Part shown: positions 27,181 to 39,478 of the stretch, piece after piece
Numbering within the stretch: the stretch's first letter is position 1
Layout: every line of letters begins with the position of its first letter
Source: Gonocerus acuteangulatus
Lineage: Eukaryota; Arthropoda; Insecta; Hemiptera; Coreidae
Direction of reading: 5' to 3'
Length of the DNA: 64,000 bases
NCBI GenBank assembly: GCA_946811695.1
Contig: OX328125.1
Location: 35,759,751 to 35,823,750 of the forward strand
Notes under the pieces: model-generated
Databases searched by the model: none
The model's input: the letters and a program-made list of their open reading frames with translations, nothing else
What the model was told of the DNA's origin: nothing
Program-made: the position numbers and the translations under genes

Positions 27181-28439
27181 GCTGTTAGACCAGTACGTGA
27201 GGTGAGAGAGGATGAGGTGTGCTTTAGGAATACTGATGCAGCTTCTACTGGCAGACTCCTCTAGGTGAGGCATAAATTCTAGCAGTCACCATCCGGGCCT
27301 GCTCCTTCTTCCGTCCTTCGTCAGCTAGGGAATATACAGGCACTCCCTTTGGGGGATTCACTCTTACATTCTCTACATTTATGTGAAATACTCACTTATT
27401 TATGGTACATCATATTAACAGATTAAGATGGGGTGCTCAAGGAAAACTTGGGTTTCAGATTTCGATGATCTGAGCAATGAATGCCTAGGGAAGACCAAAA
27501 ATACCTGTTAGGCGACCATGTGGAAAATGTAGCGTTTCTGGATAGTTAAGCAATGGTCTCCAGGGGTTGGCGGAGTTGGTAACGTCAAAAGCCAAACCCT
27601 AACTATTCTTTGACATCTTAACTCCTTCACGGAAAACTTTTTGCATCTCATTAAATACATATCTAACGAGATGTAAAACGTTATCCGTCTGGATGTTAAG
27701 AAGTGAAGGAATTGAAATCGCTCTAATCATATCAGTTAAGTTGTTCTTGTATTGGTTAGTCATGGGGATATCGTTAGTGTGTAATGCTTTTAAAGGGAAC
27801 GTTCACGGGTAAAATCTACGGTTCAGTCGGTTGAATAAGATTGGTAGAATTGATTTTATCTTCATGGTAGAATTATCAGCCTTTAGCCCATGACTAATAA
27901 GTCAGCGAAGCGATTCTCAAACGCCTAGCAGACCAAAAACATCTGTTCGAGGCTCTACTGACTTAATGGTGTTTCCTTCTTTTGACTATTTAGCATAATC
28001 CAAGCATTAGTATAGTAAAGACATTTTGGGAAGTGCGTTTTGTTGCTAACGAATTAAATTATTCTCAAAAAGATTGCTAAGGAAGATCAACCAAAACCTT
28101 TTGGGAAGGTATACCCTCAAAATTCAATAGTTCTCGTCTATATTACAACGGGACACAAATTGTAAACTTACGATTTTAGGAACCAACCAGGTTGTCGTTT
28201 TGTATCAGTATACATTCACTTCGTATTTTCTAGTTGCCGATACGTGGCATTACAATGACACTTGATATAAGCATCCTTCAAATATTCCAAGACGTGCTTC
28301 AGGTCTTTCAGACGGCTGAAATGATTCAATCTCGTGACTTCATTCCTACACAACAGTGTCCTTTTCATTCTCTTCTGTGCCTGTAATCAAGCCTGGCATT
28401 GCATCCATTGTTAGTATATTAGATATTAGTATAAGATGT

Positions 28440-28830
28440 GAAGGAATGATTGGTATTCGGCTAAGAGAAAACGTGAAATGTTCGGAAAAATTCATATTTC
28501 CAATGTTTCGGTATGCTCTTAGTTGGCAGCCTTCTTCAGCAACAAACACCTCAACGGCTATGTATCTGCATCTCATTATGAATTCTCTGGGACCTTGCCA
28601 ACACGTGCCAAAGGTCATGACCAAACACATCTCCAAACGTTTCAAGAACTTAGTTCAATAACACACATTTTCTACGGAAAGCTACACTTATCCAAGGACA
28701 TATAAAAGTTAGCGTGGTCTTCTTCCATTCCCTTTGGAATTTGTTGCTAAAGAAGGCTGCCAAAGAGTACATTTTCTCTTAGCCGAATCCCAACCAATTC
28801 TTGATTTCTTATCATCTCAACGGCTAACTA
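28440..28830. mobile_element. Family-B repeat with inverted termini and hammerhead-like core
   Basis: Left end GGAATGATTGGTATTCGGCTAAGAGAAAA is inverted at the right as TTTTCTCTTAGCCGAATCCCAACCAATTC, followed by ATCTCAACGGCTAACTATCTACA. On the minus strand at about 28511-28553 the order CTGAAGA, GGCTGC...GCATACC, GAAACATT is a hammerhead layout with mismatches in stem II. A second truncated core begins near 28747. Confidence 0.55.
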
Positions 28831-30048
28831 TCTACATTTCGTTAAATATAAAATTTTGTTTTTCCCCGGTATTTATATTTGTTGGCGCATCTGATTGTTA
28901 TGTTACGCTAATCTGTGGTGGCACTTGCCGGCAAGTAGCTGCCCTTCCTAAACATCCATGTCTGAAGAGGGTTTTTTTCAGAATGCTTGTCACATCTACC
29001 TTTCGAGTCGAGAAGATCCAGCTTGTCTTGATCTATTCCAAGTTGAGCAGTTGGAAATGCCCACGAATCTCAAAGTCTAGCGTATTGTTCAACGGGTCAG
29101 GAACTTCCGTTTGTCCAACGTATGGCGTTCTAATTGTCCAGAAGTTACGCCCGCCAATTCCGTAGATTAGGAGAGTGTATATTGGCCGAAAATAGATGTT
29201 GTAGGAAGAGATAGGAATTACTCGGAGTGGGTTTGGTCGGCCCTAGAGGAGTTGATTGGGAAGGGGAATTGATTCCCTTAGGTTTAGGGTCGATAGTCCA
29301 CTTAAAGCGACAACAGACCTGGTACACTCTCCCTTTGTGTCCTGCTCCCTTTCAAATATCACTCTATCCTTCTCTTAGAGCCTCTTGTCTCCCATCTTCT
29401 CTTTCAATTAGCCCTATTTCCGTTTCATAATAATTGTCTGATATTACTCCTATCTCCTCATTATTTTCATCTTTACTCTAAGATAGTACTTCAGACTTCT
29501 CCTTATCCTGTAATATATATCTATGAAATAATTGATTCATCTCTGCTCTGTTGGCAGTTTTCCTTGATAATTTTGGTTCTTCAGAAATAATGTATCAGGC
29601 AAAAGAGAGGGACATTTCTCAATAACATCGGAGCCTCCTTTAATACCTCAGCGACTTAGGCTTATTGCCTGAGGATGATTCACAGAGTTTTTGCAGATCT
29701 TCATGATATATAAATTTTATTTTAGTTTTACACAATTTTGTTGATTCAACTTTTTGTATATATTTGTGATTAGGTATCAGTAAATAAGGTAAAAATGTTC
29801 TTTGTAGTGTATCAGGTCAATGATGCCAAATCAACATCACAAAGTTGCTTTGTTTATCGTTTATTTATTCAAATATTATCGTGTAAATGTGTGTCTATTA
29901 GATATTTCATTCCCCGTAATTTTTCCTGGGTGTACAGTCTGTTAGAATGTGTTTTGTCGATAAAGTCGGTCTATCCAATCCTGAGACGACATAATATAAC
30001 TTCTTCCAGCCTATTTGGTCTCTTACTTTCATGCTATATTAATTGTAG
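28831..30048. other. Non-coding DNA without recognised feature
   Basis: The open frames at 28734, 29227 and 29795 show no domains or splice context I can support. Confidence 0.4.
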
Positions 30049-30095
30049 TACTTCTGGTCTCTCGGCTTTTTCTCCAGCGGTGTCGGATTCATGGC

Positions 30096-30136
30096 CGTTA
30101 TATTTCGCCCATCTCCTAATGGGCTTCATCAGACGT
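30096..30136 (-). ncRNA. Hammerhead ribozyme motif with U-A closing pair
   Basis: Minus strand: ACGT, CTGATGA, stem II GCCCAT/ATGGGC, GAAA, then T-A closing pair and TA cleavage context (TATA), then ACGG. Stem I pairs CGT with ACG over 3 bp. Compared with 16914-16952, the C-G closing pair is replaced by U-A, which preserves pairing. Confidence 0.65.
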
Positions 30137-30187
30137 AGATGGTATTTTCCTGAGGTAGGCAGGAGCTACCTCAAGAAAAGACGATCA

Positions 30188-30229
30188 ACGTCTGATGAAG
30201 CCCATTAGGATGTGGGCGAAATATAACGG
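30188..30229 (+). ncRNA. Hammerhead ribozyme motif with U-A closing pair
   Basis: CTGATGA at 30192-30198, stem II GCCCA/TGGGC, GAAA at 30218-30221, then TATA and ACGG. Stem I is again CGT/ACG. It is the inverted partner of 30096-30136. Confidence 0.65.
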
Positions 30230-30655
30230 CCATGAATCCGACACCGCTGGAGAGAGAAGCCGAGAGACTAGAAGAATGAAGCCCCAGCGAGGAAGCCTAA
30301 AGGAGAACAAATTGTAGTAATAATTATTAACTGGAATTGAGACCTTTTATTCGTATGTATTTTTTTCACCCTGAAATTAATCTGTACTAAAAAATCCGGA
30401 TTTTATGTTATTTTATGATTTAAGGAGCTGAAAACTATAAGAAGGTATTCGGGATTGAATTACCTACTTGGTAATGGACTGAGCCGATGCCGCGTTCGCA
30501 ACCACTTTTCTGAGGAATTACTTAGTAATGCAGCTCCTGCATGACGGATTTTTTATAATTATTATTATTATTTTTCTACGAATTTTAGTATGCCTTCCTA
30601 TATTATTCCTTACGCAAATTATTTTGTATTATTTATAATTTTATTTCTGTTTCAG

Positions 30656-30753
30656 GGTCCTCCTCAGCCAGGGCAGCCCTTCAAGTTCACCGTCGGCGAA
30701 TCCTGCGACAGAATAAAGGAGGAGTTTAATTTCCTGCAAGCACAATATCATAA
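30656..30753 (+). CDS. gro: Groucho/TLE co-repressor, exon encoding start of Q domain
   Basis: This 98-nt internal exon begins after a TTTCTGTTTCAG acceptor and ends before a GTAAGT donor. In frame from its first base it reads [13 protein letters not shown], then [19 protein letters not shown], plus two bases (AA) of a split codon. This is the highly conserved N-terminal segment of Groucho/TLE proteins, nuclear co-repressors recruited by Hairy/E(spl), Runx and TCF-type factors, in which the glutamine-rich Q domain forms tetramers. The match to vertebrate and fly family members (PFKFT...DRIKEEF.FLQAQYH) and the boundary positions are those expected for the second coding exon. The short first exon, usually starting with MYP or MFP, was not found; it may lie upstream of or within this window. 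Confidence 0.95.
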
Positions 30754-33039
30754 GTAAGTATTTTTAGTGAAACATATATAATATGGTAAACATTTTTTTT
30801 TATTATTATAAATAATTTAATTTTATGAACGAGTGATAATCATTTTGGTGAAATGTGCAGATGTGTGTATTGCTATTAATAAAAACATAGGCGCACATAA
30901 CAATTTTACTAATTTCTTAATGGAATATTATATATTCATCAACCTTATTAGTATGGACAATTTTGTTCAGTAAGTTTATATTGCTGAACCTGCCCATAAA
31001 ATGATAATAGAAAGCTTGGAAGAAAAGGAAAAAAAATTGCATAAATAGGAAAAAACATATTTTATTCTGAGCAAATTTATTTATTTATTTTCTTATTATG
31101 GTGCTTTTATAGCCTAATATTTTCTGAATGAATCTATAATAAGCCAATTTTTAAGGGGAAATCACTTCTTAATACAGGACTATAAGAGAAAGTCATATTA
31201 ATTATTACATTACAACGAATTAACTATGCTTCAGCTGTCAATGAATTAAATAAAATATCCCTTTTTTTTTTTTTTTTTTTTTTTTTATTAAATATTATGA
31301 ATTGTGTTAGTTTTTTTTCTGTTTATATATATATGTGTGTGTCTGCTGGAAAATAAAAACTATTTTAATATGACTTGTTCATTACAAAATGTGACTATGA
31401 AATGTCTATTCTCTTCGGAAGAGAAAAATAATAAAGTTAGGAATTCAATGCCATTATTAACCCATTACAGACAGTCGATTTTTTCGAACTCGGCCCCCTA
31501 GAGCGATTTTTTTCTTCTTTTATATGGTTGATTATTGCGAGGAGGGATTAAGCACTATTAAGTTTTCTTTTCCAGTACTTCACAGATTTCATTAGTTCAC
31601 TCAGAATAACTGATAATTGCACAGCACTGTTATTGTACCCAAGGTTATTGCACTATAAGTCTTATAGCCTCGGAAATCAATTTCGACTGGGTTAAACCAC
31701 GCTTTACCTTAGGTCTCGGTCAATATCAAATTTGGCGTTTTTAAGTGGCGTTCATATAACCTGATGATCCTTAATATTTAAAAATGTCATTTTGTATTCG
31801 GTGCATCTTTTTTGGTCCCATAATGTAACACGAAGGAACAGCTGTAGATATAGTGAATCCTTACAATTCAAAAATAAAGCCGCTTCCAGAAATAGGAATT
31901 TGTTTGAAACTCCACCCAAGTGTGAACAGCCGTTTCATCCATCATAATGTGTTGACACTGCTGATTCTCCGGTAATCTTTCGCTTGTTGACACTGTAAAC
32001 AGCGGCCTTAGAGTAAACATCAGCTCTTAGTTCCAACCTTCGGAAAATATCCTTCAGAACGAAGGAAGGACGAAGCTGACGAAATTTGTATGATACCTAT
32101 TTATTTATGATTTGTCGCGTCGAAGCATGAGCGTTTTACTCATGACCGCAAAAACGCTTTGTTAAGCCAGGGGCAACTTTTGTTGATTCTACTGCCAACA
32201 TTCACTATTGCATATTACATGTACTTATAACATACACATATAAAGATTTGAACGACTTCGTGATCAAACTTTCCGGTCGAGACTACCAGACCGCCTAATC
32301 GGGTTGACCTCTTGGGCGATATTCCTATTGGAACGAAAATCCTCTCCAAAATAAGAGGAACATACAATACTATTTTTTTTTTTTAAACGTTTCTAGATCC
32401 ATTAACCTCATTTGTGAAAATAATGTTCTTTCCAAGTATAACACTCTATCTTTTATTAATCATTTGAGAGTCAATTGAAGTCAGATAAGAGAACCTATCT
32501 TATTAAATATTGACATTCTTGAGTTCTCAAGATCTTGAAGGTTTCCTGAGTTGGATTGTATATAATCTTGTGGTTGCTTATGATATCGTTGTATAAAAAA
32601 ACTCCCTAAATTGAGATCGGCTTAGTACTTCAAAGGAAATGAGAGATTAGGTTCTGTAAGATTTTATATTAATAGTTTCCATTGTATCTTCAATTTCGTT
32701 TAGCTAAAACATTTGAGATTTTTTAATTTTTTTTTTTTTTTTTTGCCTTTTATTTATTTTAAAGTATTTATTTGTTCAGAGTTCACAACGTGGTTATTTG
32801 TCTTTGTAAATCTATGAATGTCTATGCGCGAAGAAAACCACCAATTATATAACTGAGTATAAACTTATATAATATATAAGTATACAATGGAATAGATAAA
32901 TATAAACCAAAAAGTAACATGTAATTCTGAGGATAATTTATAAAAATATAAACCTTCAACAAAGTTTTGGTATAAAAATAGACAAAAGCAGGAAAAATAG
33001 TGAAGGATAGATTATAATAGAAGGGGTCGGGGCAATATA

Positions 33040-33257
33040 GTGCCAAGCAACATTTTTAACGAAACTTAACTGTAGCTGTTATATGTTGGATATTATGTGG
33101 GTCTATCAGTTGAAATGGTTAGGGGGCAACAAGATTAAGTAGCATACAGAGCTTTTAGTCATATTTTAGTAGTATTTGCATCATAGACTGATAGTCCCAC
33201 GTAATATCTAGCATATAGCAGCGACAGTTAAGTTTCGTTAAAAATGTTGCTTGGCAC
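33040..33257. mobile_element. MITE of Tc1/mariner type with long TIRs
   Basis: A 218-bp element. Terminal inverted repeats of about 75 bp start GTGCCAAGCAACATTTTTAA and end with the inverse. They are flanked by TA on both sides (33038-33039 and 33258-33259), the target duplication of Tc1/mariner/pogo transposons. No coding capacity. Confidence 0.8.
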
Positions 33258-34335
33258 TATTTTGTTCTAATGAAAAATAAATTCTAGCTTATTAAAAAAG
33301 TTGAAATTTATTTTTATGTTATTAATATAAAAAAATAAGGCTTGTCAACTTTCTAGACTATTAGTCGGGGCTTTTTACAGGCTGTGACGAGTAATGGCAA
33401 TTAGATTTGTTTTCAGGATTTTCTTAACTAGTGTGGTCGAAAGTGAACTGACTTAAAACTAAAGGCGAAAATATATTTTTCAAAAAATATTGTGGGTTTG
33501 TACATAATTTTAGGCAAAAGGATTTGCTATCTGGGTTAGTGTGCTGTAGAAATTGTTGTTTGCCGAACAAACAGCCTTTTGACAGATAGATGTATGATAA
33601 GGCGTTATCAGGAGAGAGGGAAGTTGCTGTCCTCTCACACAAGCACGGCCTGCCCTCCTTGACATAAACGAAGTACCACATAAACGCTAGTGTATACCTC
33701 TCCCAACACAAAGGGACGTACACAAACACACTACTTTACAGACGCTACACATCCGCTGTTCGGACTGACAGGTCTCTCCGACGTCCCTTATCTCCCCCTA
33801 GTTTTAGGGTAGATTGAGATAGCGGTCTGGGGATTCCTGCTGGCTCATATCTTCAGAACGAGTGCTGATCTAGCAATCTCCAGAGGCTTGTCTGCTATTC
33901 CACTTCCTCTTGCAGATTATAGCTTTATCTTTCCCGGTAATAATATCTTCAGCTTACTCACCGAAACATGATAATAGCTTATTTGCAGCTCTGATAGATT
34001 GACGTTCTCAGATCAGACAGACTTATGTATCTTGAAAAAACAGGAAACCGAATGTGTCCTAAGCGGAAATTACTCATATTAAGTACCGATTTCTCTAATT
34101 GAGGCTGCTTTATCAAATATTGCAAAAGAAACATTTTTGCAGGACATTTTATAAGCTGTCGAATAGATGCTTTACACTTAATAATATATCCGAAATAAAT
34201 TCAAAATAAAAACCTATTTTCCACCTTTTTTCGAAAATGAAAGTCGATATAGCCTTGGAAATGGTTTCATCAGATTCCCTCGTTGATTTACTTAAAAGCT
34301 TCTTTATGGAAACTGTATTTAAAAAATAATAAGTC

Positions 34336-34696
34336 GCCAACGGCCATAGCCACGTTAAATGCACCGGTTCCCGCTGATCACCGAAGTTAAGCAACGTCGG
34401 GCGTGGCCAGTACCTGAATGGGTGTCCGGGCATGTGCTTTTTTTTTTTTTTTTTTTTTTTTTTCTTTTTACGGCGCATCTACTTCTAGGTCATTAGCGCC
34501 GACATCCAGGGTACAGCGAGGAATTTTCCCAACGAGCCTTGAGATGAGAAAATTCCTGCCGGAGGTGGGGATCGAACCCACCATCTCCCGCTTATGAATC
34601 CAAGGCGCTAACCATCCGGGCATGTGCTGTTGGCATTATAAAGGGCGGCAACCTATAGATAGCCCGGCGTTAATAGCCCAAGTGTAGATACGCGGT
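34336..34696 (+). mobile_element. 5S rRNA-headed SINE split by a tRNA-headed SINE
   Basis: Host copy starts GCCAACGGCCATAGCCACG and preserves the 5S internal promoter (GATCACCGAAGTTAAGCAACGTCGGGC). It is interrupted at 34425 and resumes at 34629 with GTTGGCATTATAAAGGGCGGCAACC. The interruption is the SINE at 34439-34614. With it removed, one continuous 5S-type SINE remains, ending around AGCCCGGCGTTAATAGCCC. Confidence 0.88.
34439..34614 (-). mobile_element. tRNA-headed SINE nested in 5S-headed SINE
   Basis: Minus-strand copy. A poly(T) run (the inverted A tail) is followed by ACGGCGCATCTACTTC, the ATTAGCGCC tail, the TGAGATGAGAAAATT body and the inverted B box GGGGATCGAACCC. The tRNA head is truncated near its A box. 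TCCGGGCATGTGCT at 34425-34438 and 34615-34628 is a perfect 14-bp target-site duplication. Confidence 0.92.
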
Positions 34697-35085
34697 TTAA
34701 TGTAGATAACGCAAAAACGGAAGCGTAAAGATTTTTTCCCCCACGAATATCGCCGGACAAAATATTTTCCTGTTAGAGGATTCTGCTGTTTAACGACCTG
34801 GACTTTTGTACCGAATTTCATTACAATCGATGAACTTTTGAGCCAGCATGATAACAATCAGACATAGGCCTCATGAGGCCTTACAAGGGGGTTTCCTCCC
34901 TTTGGAAAAAACTACTTAGTAAGTAAAATGGGGAAAGCGAATATAAAATACAAAGAACAAAACTGTCTCCACATAATTCACTGAAAATTGTCCAATTCGA
35001 ATATAAAGCTTTGACAAAAACACGTCACCTTTTTTCGTTCCATTTGCCTACTAAAAATGTCAGAATGGGCGATAACAGAAGAAAA

Positions 35086-35462
35086 AACTCGATGCTTCCT
35101 CGTTTCTCTATAAGCACAGTACGTACAATGCTTATTACTGCTATAAAACTCTGTAAACTACACAAACTCTGTAAACTACACAAACTCGATGCTTCCTCGT
35201 TTCTCTATAAGCACAGTACGTACAATGCTTATTACTGCTATAAAACTCTGTAAACTACACAAACTCTGTAAACTACACAAACTCTGTAAACTACACAAAC
35301 TCGATGCTTCCTCGTTTCTCTATAAGCACAGTACGTACAATGCTTATTACTGCTATAAAACTCTGTAAACTACACAAACTCGATGCTTCCTCGTTTCTCT
35401 ATAAGCACATTACGTACAAAGCTTATTACTGCTATAAAACTCTGTAAACTACACAAACTTTA
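35086..35462 (+). repeat. Hierarchical minisatellite
   Basis: A long unit CTCGATGCTTCCTCGTTTCT...TGCTATAAAACT occurs four times. Each is followed by a different number of an 18-bp sub-unit, CTGTAAACTACACAAACT: about 2, 3, 1 and 1 copies in order. The array shows repeat expansion at two levels. Confidence 0.92.
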
Positions 35463-36024
35463 CCAGAAATTGCATTTTAAGACGATCCTGGAGAGCGTGA
35501 ATTTTTAGTAGTATTATTAAATGTTTTCCCTAAAATATAGGACATGAAGGAGAGCTAAAATGAAAATAAATACCCCGGCCTCATGAGAGCCGTGCGGCTA
35601 TGCGAGGGGGCTATAGCGGCTAGGCGAGGGTTGACCACAGACAGCGGTGGACCCTGCGGCTACCCTCAACCCCGCATTCTCCCTCAACAACCCTCATTAC
35701 GGGCTTAGTATACCCCTCAACCAGTTATACACCTATACAAATATTGACTATTTAAACATACTATTATTTCCCCCCTTCTAACGATTCTCGGCGGAAATAA
35801 TGTCATTATTTTCTCTTCTACTACTCCTGCCTGCCGCGTTCAATTCAGCCGGTCCGAACCCACTTAAAACACTATTTATATACAGTGGAATAACAAAACA
35901 TTTATAGTTGGAATAATATTTTAAATTAATTTACCTTCTTTGCATGGAATAAATAGAATGTCCATTTCCTTGTAGCTGTATAATTTAAAGCAAATTACCT
36001 AAAAAGCAAAATACAAATATAATG

Positions 36025-36310
36025 AAGGTAGATAAAGTCAGGTTTTGGTCTGGGTATCTTAATAAAACTACATTTTTTATAGCAAAATGCGTTTATATTT
36101 TTGCCGACGTTTCGACTTGAAATTCAAGCCTTCAATAGGGCTATGAGAAGAGCGAGAACAACGCCTCACGGATGTGCAATCATTTTTATGCCTTACGGAT
36201 GTGCAGAAATGATTGCACTTCGGCAAAAGTATAAACGCATTTTCTTACCGTAAGTGTAGTTTCCTTAAGATACCAAGACCTAACGGTCAACCACCTCCTC
36301 TCAATGAATT
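36025..36310 (-). mobile_element. Hammerhead-bearing element, degenerate
   Basis: GTCTGGGTATCTTAATAAAACTACA at the left is inverted at the right as TGTAGTTTCCTTAAGATACCAAGACC, followed by the shared end module CGGTCAACCACCTCCTCTCAATGAATT. A minus-strand hammerhead-like core lies at 36104-36147: the stem II and GAAAC-GTC are kept but the first box is CTATTGA. Confidence 0.6.
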
Positions 36311-36461
36311 AAAAATATAATCTGTCAGTAATTAGGCTGGACCATTAGAAATATAATTTATTTACGATTGCAACACGTCGAATACATCTCCTTCTTTTGA
36401 CGAGTGAATTTAAGCAAATTCGGGTGTAGAAAATTCTTCGATAGGTGACTTCATGGAAGAA

Positions 36462-36535
36462 CCACGTGCTGTTGGCATTATATAACGGTGGCAACCTGTA
36501 GATAGCCCAGCAGTTGATGTCCGGTAAAATAAAAA
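36462..36535 (+). mobile_element. 5S-headed SINE, 5'-truncated
   Basis: Only the body remains: CACGTGCTGTTGGCATTATA, then GGTGGCAACCTGTAGATAGCCC and a diverged tail. Confidence 0.75.
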
Positions 36536-36539
36536 TCAA

Positions 36540-39478
36540 CAAAGTAGCTCTGTATTTGATAGGATTCTGATTTAATAATTGCAGCAAAACTAAAAGTTTT
36601 CATTGAGTCAAATGCAATTAATGGAAGTTGGCATCCCTGAAGATAACACAAAATAAATAAAAAAACTCTTAATTAGCTATCACTGTTAAATGTATACTTT
36701 TAAAAACCTGTAGGACTCATTAGAGCGAAAATGTCTTCGATTTGACACCATCCTAGACAAGGTTCCACTCACTTAAGCATCTCAAAATATGCAGGTAATT
36801 TGCAAGTTTTCGGAATATTTCATCTTGAATATTGGCTGGTTTTAAGAGTTCAAAAGTATTTTTTACCCCATTCTCTTCTTCTTGTTCAGCAATATACCTT
36901 GGGAAAAGAGAAGTCTGCTATGTCGAGAGTTATTGTTGCACCTCTTCATTTTTGGGCTAATGTTAGTTTCTTGTTTTAAGTTAAATCTTGTCATTCTGGG
37001 TTTCTACTGAATTCGCCGATTTTTCGGGGCTTCTTTGCAAACACTTACTTATGTATCTGCATTCAGATCCTCGTCATCAATTGCACGGATCAGCATTTTT
37101 GGATTCATCGCCTGCTTTACCAAAAGACTTATAAAGGCCGCCCTTTCTCTGCTCTGAAGTGTCTCCTTCATTCCAGTAAACCAATGTAGGTTTTACTTCA
37201 GACCAAGTCTAAGGGATTCACATCCGATGTTTGATCGTTGATCGTCCCGCCGGTTGACAGCTTAGCGAATCGGCCCTGGATTTGCTCCATCGAACAAGGC
37301 TAAGACCCGGCACTAATGGAGCATTAAACCGATTGTCCCTGAGCCGTGATTCCTGTTCAAGCCGCCGTGGCTTAGTTTCGCCTCCCTTCTCCATCATCGC
37401 CAAGACTAAACCTCACTTATATTAACTATTCGCTGTCATGATTAATCTTCTAGGAATATCTAAAAACGCAGCACCTAATTGGTAAAATTGTTCCTCTTTT
37501 GGTCATTCCTGAATGTAGCTACGGAGGATGGGCATTTTTGAAAGGTCTCTTCAAATCACTATCAATCCGGAAATGATCCCTGTTAAAATACTCTATCTCA
37601 GCTGAAATAGTATTTTGTTATGATGAATAAAAACATTTTCTAATTTATTTGCAGGCAATATTTAATCAAAATATTTAGTTTATTCTATATAAACTTTTTG
37701 GCATAACGTCTGCATATAATTTAGGCGATTTACATATAAGCTTCGGAATTGATGCTAAAGTTTACTAATGCTTATTGCAAACAGTATTTTATTTTTTTCT
37801 TCTCTGACAGCTGAAGCAAACACCTTTGTTTGAACTTTAAAAATAATTTGAAAAATCTAATTTTAATTTACATTATTTAATCTGGAAAGCAGAAATAGAG
37901 AAATGATTTCTTTTAATTCAAGAATTTACTATCAAATTGTGAAGGAATTTATTAAAGAAGCTTTGTCGCAAAAATACTCTGAGGGGCTTTCTTATAAAAG
38001 TACTTTTATTTTAGAACTTTTTATTATTTTTACATGGTTTTCTAAGAGCATACAACTTAATTATAAGTTTTAGACAGTTTTTACTAATAATATATATATT
38101 TATGTATTATTATTATTATTGTATTCCATCATCAACATCATCGTGGGTGAGAGCATGTTTAAATATCTTCAAAATAAGTTGTATGATAATTATTGTTTTA
38201 TTTTATCTTCTCAACTCTCTATTATTTAAACAAATATTTAAACGAAATTACACGAAATGTATTGATATTAAATTATTATTGTGTAGTACTTTTCCAATTC
38301 AAACAGTTCATTTTATTATTTTATTTTTAATGATTTTTTTAATTTTAGTTACATTAAAGTAATCATTGCCCATCACAGTTAGATTGCTTCTTATAATGGA
38401 AAGATTGGACTATTACATGCAAACGTTTTTTTTATCTTGTTAATTTATTAGTTTGTAAGTGGGAATAACAAATAGTTTAACAATATTAAATAAATAATGC
38501 ATTATTCTGTTGATTTTTAAAATGAAGTATAGCTTTGAATAAACAAGAGTTAATAATTACTCTGAATAATTAAAAACACTACTAATTAGAATAATCCTTT
38601 ACAATAGAATTTATTTGTTTTTTTACTATTAACTCCAGAAAGTGATTTTTAAACAAATTGTATATTCTCATACAAAATGTTATCACTGCTGTAGTTCATT
38701 TTTGAACGTTTTTATTTAGTTATGTTTTACTATTTTATTTTTAGTTGTTTACTTATAATTAATATTGATGAAGAGAGTTGCCAGATTATATTTTTCACTT
38801 TTCATTTTGATACATTGAAGTCATATTGGAATATATTACATTATCATGTGAAAAATGGTAATATGCCTAAGCATTCTGTATACTACACGTGCATTGTAAA
38901 TATTGAAGTAATAAGAAGCATGCAAGAATATCTGCAACTCTCAAGTCACATTTATGAGTTTTTTTTTCTATGAATTGTTTCATTATTCAAAGTCATACGA
39001 AATAAAGATAAGCAGTTGACGAATCATTGTTTTTGATTTATTAATGTGTTATCTAGTTTTTCCAACCTCAATCATTATTAAAATAATATAAACAGAGGAT
39101 TGACTGTAGAGGCGTACAATTGAAGTGACAGTGGATATAAATTTATTTCAGAAAAGAAACAGAGGGAAATATAGTTAGAATGTAAAGTTTGAGGATAATC
39201 TTATAATATAATACAATAAACTTTCTTTCCACTTGTGCTAACCAAAAGGAGAGGAAAATCCATTCACACCTCTTATTGTTTGGAAAAAAAATTATTATGT
39301 GAAGAAAAATAAAAAGATTTTATTTGGAATTTGAACAATATTTGTTTTTATTGAGAATCTGCAATACGTCATAAAATGGTGGTTATGAGTATACTAAGTC
39401 TGTGATATGTGCTGAGTTGCACAGTCTTAACATTGCCAATCATGAGTAAGAACCTTTTTGTTTAATACTAAGTTACAA
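36540..39478. other. Intronic DNA without recognised feature
   Basis: AT-rich. A somewhat GC-richer patch at 37,080-37,400 includes an open minus-strand frame (37218-37403) with no family I recognise. Confidence 0.45.

Larger units (their letters stand above)
30049..30275. mobile_element. Near-perfect palindrome with twin hammerhead cores
   Basis: Arms 30049-30136 and 30188-30275 are close inverted copies, around a 51-bp centre that itself folds (TTTTCCTGAGGTAG...CTACCTCAAGAAAA). Each arm carries a hammerhead core reading outward. The two arms differ mainly by a two-base gap in the stem II loop. No ORF. The element sits about 380 bp before the first Groucho exon. Confidence 0.7.

Noticed and set aside
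28356..28661. 101-residue open frame on + and 99-residue frame on -
   Set aside because: Both lie within a family-B repeat and are products of its inverted structure.
31860..32090. Possible transposase fragment on the minus strand (HIMMDETAVHTWVEFQ)
   Set aside because: The stretch looks protein-like but frames shift, and I cannot match it firmly to a family. A translated search against transposase profiles would decide.
34336..34430. 5S rRNA gene
   Set aside because: The 3' part of 5S is replaced by SINE body, and no terminator T run follows at the expected place.
35086..35462. Possible CRISPR-like array
   Set aside because: Units are contiguous with no unique spacers, and the DNA is eukaryotic. 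It is a minisatellite.
37218..37403. Minus-strand open frame in a GC-richer patch
   Set aside because: No recognised domain, no splice or promoter context, composition explained by GC.
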